The notes under the pieces were generated by a model, which was not told where the DNA came from, made no database searches, and saw only the letters and a program-made list of their open reading frames with translations. A stretch of DNA of 64,000 nt. Source: Streptomyces phaeochromogenes (lineage in GTDB: Bacteria > Actinomycetota > Actinomycetes > Streptomycetales > Streptomycetaceae). Shown piece by piece: positions 18,274-25,177 of this stretch; within the stretch, counting starts at the first letter, position 1, and each line of letters starts with the position of its first letter. Made by a program: the position numbers and the translations under genes. The stretch is taken from positions 1-64,000 of the forward strand of contig NZ_LIQZ01000022.1 in the NCBI RefSeq assembly GCF_001418655.1, written 5' to 3'.

Positions 18274-18846
18274 GTGTCGGACCTCGACCTCCTGACCCAG
18301 TCCCTGGCGCGCAGCGTCAAGCGCTGGCGCACCGAGCGCGGCTTCACCCTGGACACGCTCGCCGCCCGCGCCGGGGTCAGCCGCGGCATGCTCATCCAGA
18401 TCGAGCAGGCCCGCACCAACCCCAGCCTGGGCACCGTCGTCAAGATCGGTGACGCGCTCGGCATCAGCATCACCACGCTGCTCGACTACGAGCAGGGCCC
18501 GAAGGTGCGGATCGTCCCGGCCGACCAGGCCGTGCGGCTCTGGCACACCGACGCGGGCAGCTACAACCGGCTCCTCGCGGGCACGGAGGCGCCCGGCCCG
18601 CTGGAGATGTGGGACTGGCTGCTGATGCCGGGCGAGGGCAGCCCCTCCGACCCGCACCCCACGGGCACGGTCGAGCTCCTCCACGTCACGAAGGGCGAGC
18701 TGACGCTCACCGTCGACGGTGAGGAGTACCGCGTCCCCGCGGGCGCGAGCGTCTCCTTCGAGGCCAACACCCCTCACACGTACGCCAATTCGGGCGACGT
18801 ACCGCTGGAGATGGTCATGGCCGTGTCGGTCCCGGGCGTGCACTGA
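18274..18846 (+). CDS. XRE-family regulator with cupin sensor domain
   Basis: 190 residues from the GTG at 18274 (VSDLDLLTQSLARSV), where similarity to XRE-cupin regulators begins; the frame upstream to 18229 adds an unrelated stretch. The helix-turn-helix (about 10-65) has LDTLAARAGVSRGMLIQIE and GDALGISITTLLD. The C-terminal cupin (about 115-185) reads DWLLMPGEGSPSDPHPTGTVELLHVTKGELTLTV, then VPAGASVSFEANTPHTYANS. The cupin probably binds a small metabolite. It faces the EamA exporter across the GTTC-nnn-GAAC sites, a common regulator-exporter pairing. Confidence 0.88.
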   Translation: MSDLDLLTQSLARSVKRWRTERGFTLDTLAARAGVSRGMLIQIEQARTNPSLGTVVKIGDALGISITTLLDYEQGPKVRIVPADQAVRLWHTDAGSYNRLLAGTEAPGPLEMWDWLLMPGEGSPSDPHPTGTVELLHVTKGELTLTVDGEEYRVPAGASVSFEANTPHTYANSGDVPLEMVMAVSVPGVH

Positions 18847-18877
18847 GACCCTCGTCCGGCGCCGTGCGCACGGCTGT

Positions 18878-18883
18878 TAGCGT
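18878..18883 (+). promoter_or_regulatory. Leaderless -10 of the YbaK-like gene
   Basis: TAGCGT ends 6 nt before the ATG at 18890, and no ribosome site precedes that ATG. Confidence 0.5.
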
Positions 18884-18889
18884 GCCGTC

Positions 18890-19447
18890 ATGCGCGCACC
18901 CATCGGACAGTTCGACGACGCCACCCCCGCTCCCGACCGCCTCGACACACTGACCCGCCCGGTCGCCGACGCCGTACGCCAGTGGCACGGCAGCGTCCCC
19001 GCCGACCAGATCGTGTACGTCGACACCGAGCCGGAGTGGGCCGACACCGCCACCTTCGTCGAGCACTACGGCAAGGACCTCCTCGAACGGTCGGCCAACT
19101 GCGTGGTCGTCGCGGGCAAGCGCGGCGGGGAGAGCACGCTCGCCGCGTGCGTCGTGCTCTCGACCACCCGCGTCGACGTGAACGGCGCCGTGCGCCGCCA
19201 ACTCGGCGCGCGCAAGGCGTCGTTCGCCTCGATGGACTTGGCGACCGGCGAGACCGGCATGGAGTACGGCGGCATCACGCCGATCGGGCTCCCCGCCGAC
19301 TGGCCGGTGCTGGTGGACTCGGCGGTGGTCGACCTCCCGTACGTGCTGGTCGGCAGCGGTCGCCGGCGGGGCAAGCTGCTCGTCCCGGGCAAGGCGTTCG
19401 CGGAGCTGCCGAACGCCGTGGTGCTGGAGGGGCTCGGGGTCGCCTGA
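18890..19447 (+). CDS. YbaK/EbsC-type aminoacyl-tRNA deacylase
   Basis: 185 residues with a complete YbaK/ProX editing fold. The conserved lysine block is ARKASFASMDLATGETGMEY, followed by GGITPIGLPADWPVLVDSAV and the terminal block KLLVPGKAFAELPNAVVLEGL. Family members hydrolyse mischarged aminoacyl-tRNA in trans; which amino acid this one edits is not evident. The ATG at 18890 probably heads a leaderless mRNA. It is convergent with the CDF transporter gene, 9 nt away. Confidence 0.85.
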   Translation: MRAPIGQFDDATPAPDRLDTLTRPVADAVRQWHGSVPADQIVYVDTEPEWADTATFVEHYGKDLLERSANCVVVAGKRGGESTLAACVVLSTTRVDVNGAVRRQLGARKASFASMDLATGETGMEYGGITPIGLPADWPVLVDSAVVDLPYVLVGSGRRRGKLLVPGKAFAELPNAVVLEGLGVA

Positions 19448-19456
19448 CCCGTTCCG

Positions 19457-20596
19457 TCAGGCGGGCGTGTGGTGGGCCAGGGCGAGGTGGGGGTCCGTCT
19501 CGCCCGGCGCGGGTGACGGGTCCGCGTGGACCAGGGCCGCGGTGAGCCCCGGGACCGCGTGCAGCAGGGCGTGCTCGGCCTCGACCGCGATGCCGTGGGC
19601 CTGCCGTACGCTCGCCTCGCCGTCGACGACCACCGCCACCTCGGCCCGCAGCCGGTGGCCGATCCAGCGCAGCCGCAGCTCACCCACGGCCTGCACGCCC
19701 GGCACCTCGCGCAGTGCCCGCTCGGCCGAGTCGACCAGCTCCGGGTCGATCGCGTCCATGACCCGGCGGAAGACCTCGCGTGCGGCGTCGCGCAGCACCA
19801 GCAGCAGGGCGACCGTGATGGCCAACCCGACCACCGGGTCGGCGAGTTGCCAGCCGAGCGCCGCGCCGCCCGCGCCGAGAAGCACGGCGAGCGAGGTGAA
19901 TCCGTCGGTGCGCGCGTGCAGTCCGTCCGCGACGAGCGCGGCCGAGCCGATCTCGCGGCCGACGCGGATGCGATAGCGGGCCACCCACTCGTTGCCCGCG
20001 AAGCCGATGACGGCCGCCGCGGCCACGATCGGGATGTGTTCGACCGGGCGGGGCGCGAACAGCCGGTCGACGGCCGTCCAGCCCGCGAAGACCGCGGACG
20101 CGGCGATCGTCAGCACGATCGCGAGGCCCGCCAGGTCCTCCGCCCGGCCGTAGCCGTACGTGAACCGGCGCGTCGCCGCCCTCCTGCCCAGCACGAAGGC
20201 GATGCCCAGTGGTACGGCGGTGAGCGCGTCGGCCGCGTTGTGCACGGTGTCACCGAGCAGCGCGACCGAACCGGAGACCGCGACGACCGCCGCCTGGGCC
20301 ACCGCGGTCACGCCGAGGACGGCCAGTGAGATCCACAGGGTGCGGATGCCTCGGGCCGAGGCTTCGAGGGCCGGGTCGACCTTGTCGGTGGACGCGTGGG
20401 AGTGGGGCTTGAGGAGATGGGCGACGCGGTGGGAGAGACGGTGACGGAGATCGTGACGGAGGCCGTGGTGGGCGCGGGGCGGGTGCCCGGCTCCGTGCTC
20501 GTGGCCGGGGGCGCCGCGGTCCTGCCGGTGCCCGTGGTCGTGGTGCTCGTGCCCGTGCTCGTCCTGGTGGCTGTGCTCGTGGTGCCCGGCGCTCAC
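19457..20596 (-). CDS. Cation diffusion facilitator metal exporter
   Basis: 379 residues. A His-rich cytoplasmic tail of about 70 residues (HHEHSHQDEHGHEHHDHGH) is a likely metal chaperone segment. Six transmembrane helices follow, with the metal-site residues of helix II in LLGDTVHNAADALTAVP and helix V in LVADGLHARTDGFTSLA, i.e. H-x-x-x-D pairs typical of Zn/Cd transporters. A C-terminal cytoplasmic ferredoxin-like domain covers about 290-355. GTG 20596 is preceded by GGAAAGGGG; the ATG 2 nt earlier is in another frame and hits TGA at once. It faces the ArsR repressor at 20678, suggesting metal-inducible export. Confidence 0.9.
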   Translation of the reverse strand: MSAGHHEHSHQDEHGHEHHDHGHRQDRGAPGHEHGAGHPPRAHHGLRHDLRHRLSHRVAHLLKPHSHASTDKVDPALEASARGIRTLWISLAVLGVTAVAQAAVVAVSGSVALLGDTVHNAADALTAVPLGIAFVLGRRAATRRFTYGYGRAEDLAGLAIVLTIAASAVFAGWTAVDRLFAPRPVEHIPIVAAAAVIGFAGNEWVARYRIRVGREIGSAALVADGLHARTDGFTSLAVLLGAGGAALGWQLADPVVGLAITVALLLVLRDAAREVFRRVMDAIDPELVDSAERALREVPGVQAVGELRLRWIGHRLRAEVAVVVDGEASVRQAHGIAVEAEHALLHAVPGLTAALVHADPSPAPGETDPHLALAHHTPA

Positions 20597-20668
20597 ATGG
20601 GCCCCCTTTCCGGTTCCAGTTCCGGTTTCCGGTGTGCTCGGTGGACTCGACGACGTCCACGGAGCCAT

Positions 20669-20692
20669 TATGTGCGTATGAGCGCACGCATG
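20669..20692. promoter_or_regulatory. Candidate ArsR-family operator
   Basis: TTATGTGCG, TATGAG, CGCACGCAT form an imperfect inverted repeat that covers the ArsR start codon (20678) and lies about 80 bp from the CDF start. This is the usual place for a metal-responsive ArsR/SmtB autorepressor. Confidence 0.5.
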
Positions 20693-21037
20693 CACCTGTC
20701 ACCTGCGAACGATGAGCATCCGCGCACACCGGGCGAGGAGCAGTTCGCCCTCGCCGCGGAGGTTCTCGCCCTCCTGGGGGACCGCACCCGGCTCGTCCTG
20801 CTGCACGCCCTGGCCGAGGACGAGGCCGACGTCACCACGCTCACCGAGCGCTGTGGCGCGGCCCGTCCGGCCGTCAGCCAGCACCTGGCGCGGCTGCGGC
20901 TCGCGGGGCTCGTCAACACGCGCAAGGAGGGCCGCCGGGTGATCTACTCCCTGCGCGACGGCCACCTGCGCCGGGTCGTGGACGAGGCGCTGAACCTGGC
21001 CGACCACCGGCTCAGCGACCGGCCGACGCACGACTGA
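20678..21037 (+). CDS. ArsR/SmtB-family metal-sensing repressor
   Basis: 119 residues. Winged-helix core with FALAAEVLALLGDRTRLVLL, recognition helix CGAARPAVSQHLARLRLAGL and wing RKEGRRVIYSLRDGHLRRVV. The C-terminal alpha5 helix (EALNLADHRLSDRPTHD) contains Asp/His residues suited to an SmtB/CzrA-type zinc site. The helix-3 Cys-x-Cys of arsenic sensors is absent; Cys occurs once, in RCGAAR. ATG 20678 is chosen since the longer frame runs into the divergent CDF gene. It probably represses itself and the CDF exporter. Confidence 0.88.
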   Translation: MSARMHLSPANDEHPRTPGEEQFALAAEVLALLGDRTRLVLLHALAEDEADVTTLTERCGAARPAVSQHLARLRLAGLVNTRKEGRRVIYSLRDGHLRRVVDEALNLADHRLSDRPTHD

Positions 21038-21214
21038 GGCGGCCTGTTTCGGGCAGGGCCCTCGGGTACTCGGGGCGTGAGCCGGAAACCGCCTCCGGGC
21101 GCGGGACGCCGATGCGGGTGATGCTGGAGGTGACGGAACCACGGCCCCGAGGGTGCTTCCGACGCTGCCGGACGTCCGCGCACGCCGGTCAGCCCGATTC
21201 AGGACGGTACTGCC

Positions 21215-22024
21215 ATGAACCGCGACGCAACACGCGACGCAACACTCCGAAGCGACGTCATCTCCAGCCATGCGGTGGTCGGTGCCCCGTGCTGGGTCAG
21301 CCTGACGGCACGCGACCAGCAGGCCGCGGAGGACTTCTACCGGGCGGTGCTCGGCTGGCGCTTCCGGGAGGCCAGGCTGATGGACCGGTTCCGGATCGCG
21401 TACGCGGAAGGGGTGCCCGTCGCGGGCATCGCCGCCGTTGCCTCCACATGGCAGATGGCCGTCGCCTGGACCCCGTACTTCGCCGTGGACAGCGCGGACG
21501 AGACCGTCGCCCGGGGCCAGGAGCGCGGCGGTACGACGGCGGTCGGGCCCATCCGCTTCCCGCCGGGCCGCGCCGCTCTGCTGGCCGACCGCGACGGCGC
21601 CGTCTTCGGCATCTGGGAGGGCCAACTCGTCGCGGGCTGGGAGACCTGGCGCCGGGCGGCCCCGGCCTTCCTGCGGCTGCACACACGCAACGCGTTCGAC
21701 GCCGCCATCTTCTACGGGGAGGTCCTGGAGTGGGCGACCTCGGAGCCCGGCTGCATCGAGGTCCACTACGACGGCGACGAGGTCGTGCTGCGCAGCGACG
21801 GTGACGTGGTGGCTCGTATTCACTCCGGTGCGGTGGAGGCGGCGCCCGATCCCGCGGTCCGGCCGCACTGGCAGGTGCACTTCGCGGTCGACGACGTCGA
21901 CGCGTGCGTGCGCGCTGCGCTGGCCCACGGGGGCACGGTCCAGGAGGGCGCGTCCTCGCAGGAGGCAGTGCTGCGGGACCCCGACGGCGCGCAGTTCACG
22001 GTGGCGTCGCGGAAGGAGCAGTAG
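21215..22024 (+). CDS. Tandem VOC (glyoxalase/dioxygenase-fold) protein
   Basis: 269 residues with two vicinal-oxygen-chelate modules. The first (about 20-135) has CWVSLTARDQQAAEDFYRAVLGW, and the second (about 148-262) has FLRLHTRNAFDAAIFYGEVLEW and ends QEAVLRDPDGAQFTVAS. Such two-module proteins in Streptomyces are mostly uncharacterised. Metal ligands are not complete enough in the first module to assign an enzyme; a binding or resistance role is possible. The ATG at 21215 has AGGACGG upstream. The first codons contain a 12-bp direct duplication (GACGCAACACGC). Confidence 0.8.
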   Translation: MNRDATRDATLRSDVISSHAVVGAPCWVSLTARDQQAAEDFYRAVLGWRFREARLMDRFRIAYAEGVPVAGIAAVASTWQMAVAWTPYFAVDSADETVARGQERGGTTAVGPIRFPPGRAALLADRDGAVFGIWEGQLVAGWETWRRAAPAFLRLHTRNAFDAAIFYGEVLEWATSEPGCIEVHYDGDEVVLRSDGDVVARIHSGAVEAAPDPAVRPHWQVHFAVDDVDACVRAALAHGGTVQEGASSQEAVLRDPDGAQFTVASRKEQ

Positions 22025-22247
22025 AGCCGTACCTGCCGGAGTTGTGGGGCCGCGCGGCCCCACCGCCGGAACGATGGGATCGCGCCACCAGAATGAATGC
22101 CTTCGGCTGAAAATCGCCCATTGATGACCGGAATCGATGAATGTGGCATGCAGTTCACTGCGAATCGATCGAAAACGCTTGCCCCCGCCTGTCACGGCGC
22201 GTACATCTGTCCCCCGCAACACTTGTTTTTCGGGGGGATGTTGGCAT

Positions 22248-23129
22248 ATGCAAGGAACTGTCGACGGATTCAGCTACGGAATGGTCACACCGCTGGCGGC
22301 CTACGTCATGGCTTGCCTGGGAGCGGCCCTGGGGCTGCGCTGCATCACCCGGTCACTGCGCAACGAGCAGTCGTGGAAGCCGGGCTGGCTGGCGCTCGGA
22401 GCGGCTTCGATCGGAAGCGGAATATGGACGATGCATTTCATCGCCATGATCGGATTCCAGGTCGAGGAAAGCCGAATTCGCTATGACGTCGGCCTGACGA
22501 TTCTCAGCCTCGCCGTGGCGATTGTCGTCGTCGGCCTCGGAGTCTTCGCCGTCGGCTACCGCGGCGCGAACACGGCGACCCTCCTCATGGCGGGCACCTT
22601 CACGGGCATCGGGGTCGCCGCCATGCACTACATAGGCATGGCCGCCATCCGCGTGAACGGCAGCCTGCAGTACGACGTCCGCACGGTCGCCCTCTCCGTC
22701 GTGATCGCCATCGTCGCCGCCACCGCCGCTCTCTGGGCCGCGGTCGCCATCCGCGGCTTCATGACCAGCCTGGGGGCCAGCCTCGTCATGGGCGTCGCCG
22801 TCTCCGGCATGCACTACACGGGCATGGCGGCCGTCAGCGTGCACCTCCACGGCGCGACCGGCTCGCCCGGAGTCGGCGGCTCGGCCTACTCGCTCCTGCT
22901 CCCCATGCTCCTCGGCCCGGCCCTCTTCCTGCTGCTCGCGGCAGTGGTGGTGATGTTCGACCCAATGCTGGTCCTCGGGGACGGCGACTGGCGGCGCCCT
23001 GTCGCCGGCCGGCGTGTACCCGCGCCACAGGTGAGCTGGGCCGAAGAGCCCGGCTCCCTTTTCGAGGCACCCTCCGACGCGAGTCGGCGCGCGTACGGGC
23101 AGGGGGCGCCGGCGCCGCGCAACTGGTGA
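22248..23129 (+). CDS. MHYT-domain integral membrane sensor
   Basis: 293 residues from the ATG at 22248 with GGGGGGA upstream. Seven hydrophobic helices fill about residues 10-255. Three copies of the MHYT motif are seen: WTMHFIAMIGF, AAMHYIGMAAI and SGMHYTGMAAV, with His and Met in place to bind a metal (copper was proposed for the family) facing the outside. The C-terminal 40 residues are hydrophilic with no GGDEF, EAL or kinase domain, so any output must be through a partner. Related to CoxC/CoxH and YkoW sensors. It is preceded by a 223-bp AT-richer gap. Confidence 0.88.
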   Translation: MQGTVDGFSYGMVTPLAAYVMACLGAALGLRCITRSLRNEQSWKPGWLALGAASIGSGIWTMHFIAMIGFQVEESRIRYDVGLTILSLAVAIVVVGLGVFAVGYRGANTATLLMAGTFTGIGVAAMHYIGMAAIRVNGSLQYDVRTVALSVVIAIVAATAALWAAVAIRGFMTSLGASLVMGVAVSGMHYTGMAAVSVHLHGATGSPGVGGSAYSLLLPMLLGPALFLLLAAVVVMFDPMLVLGDGDWRRPVAGRRVPAPQVSWAEEPGSLFEAPSDASRRAYGQGAPAPRNW

Positions 23130-23200
23130 GCGTGCGCCGGCTCCGCGGCCCGGCGCGGGATCCCGATCGCCGGGCAGCGGGCCGTTCTCCCTCGCCGGTG

Positions 23201-23255
23201 CGCTTCAGCGGCTTCACTGGTCCGCTTCAGCGGGTTCGTCGATCCGCTTCAGCGG
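23201..23255. repeat. Three copies of an 11-bp motif with exact 22-bp spacing
   Basis: CGCTTCAGCGG begins at 23201, 23223 and 23245. In copies two and three it lies in the small palindrome CCGCT-TC-AGCGG. The array ends 8 bp before the stop of the convergent sugar dehydrogenase gene and 72 bp after the MHYT stop. Confidence 0.85.
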
Positions 23256-23262
23256 GCAGTGG

Positions 23263-24399
23263 TCACGCCGGGTCGATGCGGGAGACGCTGCCACCGATGG
23301 CGAGCACGTACAGTTCGCCGTCGCCGCCCTGCACGAACGAGATGACCTCCCCGCCGTTGACCCCGAGGTCGCTCTCGCCGGTCACCTTCCCGTTCTTCAT
23401 CCGCAGGGTGCGCAGGGTGTCGTCGCAGTAGTCGCTGAACACGTACTGCCCCTTGAGGTCCGGGATCGCCCTGCCGCGGTAGACGTATCCGCCGGTCACC
23501 GCGCAGCCCAGCCCGGTACGGTCGTACTCGTGGACCGGCGGCACGTGGTTCGCGGGTTCCGTTCCGCCCCGGAAGGGATGGGTGCCCTCCATCTGGGACC
23601 AGCCGTAGTTCTCGCCGCCCCCGCTCTTCGCCGGGGCCCAGTCGATCTCCTCCCAGTCGTTCTGGCCGACGTCACCGATCAGCAGGTCGCCGGTGCGCGC
23701 GTCGAAGGAGAACCGCCACGGGTTGCGCAGCCCGTACGCCCAGATCTCGTCCTTCGCGTTCGGGTCGTCGACGAAGGGGTTGTCGCGCGGGATCGCGTAC
23801 GGCTTGCCGCCCTGCGGGTCGATCCGCAGCATTTTGCCGAGCAGCGTGTCGAGGTTCTGTCCGTTGCCGTGCGGGTCGCCGCCCGAGCCGCCGTCGCCGA
23901 GCGCTATGTAGAGGTAGCCGTCGGGGCCGAACCTGATGTCACCGCCGTTGTGGTTCGAGTACGGCTGCGTCTGGGTGATGACGGTGCGCCGGGTGTTCGG
24001 TCGGATCTTGCCGTGCCGCACGGCGAACTCGTCCACGGTGCTGGTGCCTTCGAGGTTCGTGAACGAGATGTAGAAGTGCGCGAACCTCTTGTCGAACGCG
24101 ATGCCCAGCAGGCCGCGTTCCCCGTCGGTGGTGGTCTCGGCGGATATGTCGAGGACGGGCTCGCCGAGTCCCTTGTCGTCCAGGACCCGTACCGTGCCCG
24201 CGCGTTCGGCGATCCAGACCGTGCCACCGGGTCCGGCGGCGCCGGCGATCGGGTTCTGGGCTCTGGCCACTTCCTTCAGCGCGACCTTCGCCGCCTGACG
24301 TGGGGCGGCGGGCTCGTCGGCGGACGCCGTGGTCAGGGCGAGGGATGCGACGAGGCAGATGGTGCCGATGAATGCCGTGCTTCGGGTGCGAACTTTCAC
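23263..24399 (-). CDS. Secreted PQQ-dependent sugar (glucose/sorbosone) dehydrogenase-like protein
   Basis: 378 residues from the GTG at 24399 with GGAGGG 5 nt upstream. A Sec-type signal (STAFIGTICLVASLALTTASA) precedes a six-bladed propeller of the Gdh/YliI/HHIP type: GPGGTVWIAERAGTVRVL, DGERGLLGIAFDKRFAHFYI, YSNHNGGDIRFGPDGYLYIA with the catalytic-type His, LGDGGSGGDPHGNGQNLDTL, RNPWRFSFD and YVFSDYCDDTLR. It would oxidise aldoses outside the cell if PQQ is available; in actinomycetes the natural substrate is unclear. It is monocistronic. A DasR-box-like palindrome lies 145 bp upstream. Confidence 0.85.
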   Translation of the reverse strand: MKVRTRSTAFIGTICLVASLALTTASADEPAAPRQAAKVALKEVARAQNPIAGAAGPGGTVWIAERAGTVRVLDDKGLGEPVLDISAETTTDGERGLLGIAFDKRFAHFYISFTNLEGTSTVDEFAVRHGKIRPNTRRTVITQTQPYSNHNGGDIRFGPDGYLYIALGDGGSGGDPHGNGQNLDTLLGKMLRIDPQGGKPYAIPRDNPFVDDPNAKDEIWAYGLRNPWRFSFDARTGDLLIGDVGQNDWEEIDWAPAKSGGGENYGWSQMEGTHPFRGGTEPANHVPPVHEYDRTGLGCAVTGGYVYRGRAIPDLKGQYVFSDYCDDTLRTLRMKNGKVTGESDLGVNGGEVISFVQGGDGELYVLAIGGSVSRIDPA

Positions 24400-24543
24400 C
24401 GTGACCCTCCAGAAGGCGGGGAATGGGGAAGTCACCCGGCTGCCTGGGGCAGGGTTGTGTGGGTGTCGCCCGAGCCAGCACGCAACCTGGGTGGGGGGAT
24501 TGTGTGCCGCTGGCCACGGATGAGGATACTGGGGCAGGCCTGT

Positions 24544-24557
24544 TTGGCCTAGACCAA
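24544..24557. promoter_or_regulatory. DasR-box-like palindrome
   Basis: TTGGCCTAGACCAA matches the dre core TGGTCTAGACCA at 11 of 12 positions. It is upstream of the secreted dehydrogenase gene (start 24399) and downstream of the CoA-binding gene, so it could only control the former. Confidence 0.5.
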
Positions 24558-24630
24558 TAACCTGCCCAACTGCCCCTGTTCTCCCGTGGGTTCACATCCC
24601 GCACTCACCGGCGTCCACCGAAGCGTCGCG

Positions 24631-25038
24631 TCAGCCCAGGCGCGGGATCTCGATCGCCGGGCAACGGTCCATGACCATGTCGAGGCCGGCCGCGCGGGTG
24701 CGGTCGTAGGCGGCCTCGTCGATGACGCCCAGCTGGAACCAGACCGCCTTGGCGCCGATGGCGACCGCCTCGTCGGCGACGGGACCGGCGAGTTCGCTGT
24801 TCACGAACACGTCGACGACATCGACGTCGAAGGGGATGTCCTCCAGCGAGGCGTACCCCTTCTCGCCGTGGACCGTCTCCGCCTTCGGGTGGACCGGCAC
24901 TATGCGCTTGCCGTAGCGCTGAAGGACGCCGGCCACGCCGTACGCGGCACGCCGCTCGTTCGACGACAGGCCGACGATCGCCCAGGTGTCGCCGGACTCA
25001 CTGAGGATCTTGCGGATCGTTGCCGGGTCGCCGTACAC
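24631..25038 (-). CDS. CoA-binding domain protein (YccU type)
   Basis: 135 residues from the GTG at 25038 with AAGGAGG upstream. It is a single Rossmann-like CoA-binding domain: ATIRKILSESGDTWAIVGLS, GVAGVLQRYGKRIVPVHPKA, ASLEDIPFDVDVVDVFVNSE, AKAVWFQLGVIDEAAYDRTR, DMVMDRCPAIEIPRLG. This is the small stand-alone version of the succinyl-CoA synthetase alpha N-domain. The Cys in VMDRCPAIE is conserved in the family, which undergoes CoAlation or CoA disulfide binding. Function unknown; probably a regulatory CoA sensor. Confidence 0.88.
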   Translation of the reverse strand: MYGDPATIRKILSESGDTWAIVGLSSNERRAAYGVAGVLQRYGKRIVPVHPKAETVHGEKGYASLEDIPFDVDVVDVFVNSELAGPVADEAVAIGAKAVWFQLGVIDEAAYDRTRAAGLDMVMDRCPAIEIPRLG

Positions 25039-25177
25039 GGTCGGCCTCCTTGGGGTGCGTACGAGGGGTGCGTACAAGGGTCGGGATACGTACGAGAGCT
25101 GCTGCGCGCGACAACAGCGAGCGCGGCGCGGTGATTCCCCCACCGCCCAGGACCGGTCTAGCGCCGGGGCCGTGGCC

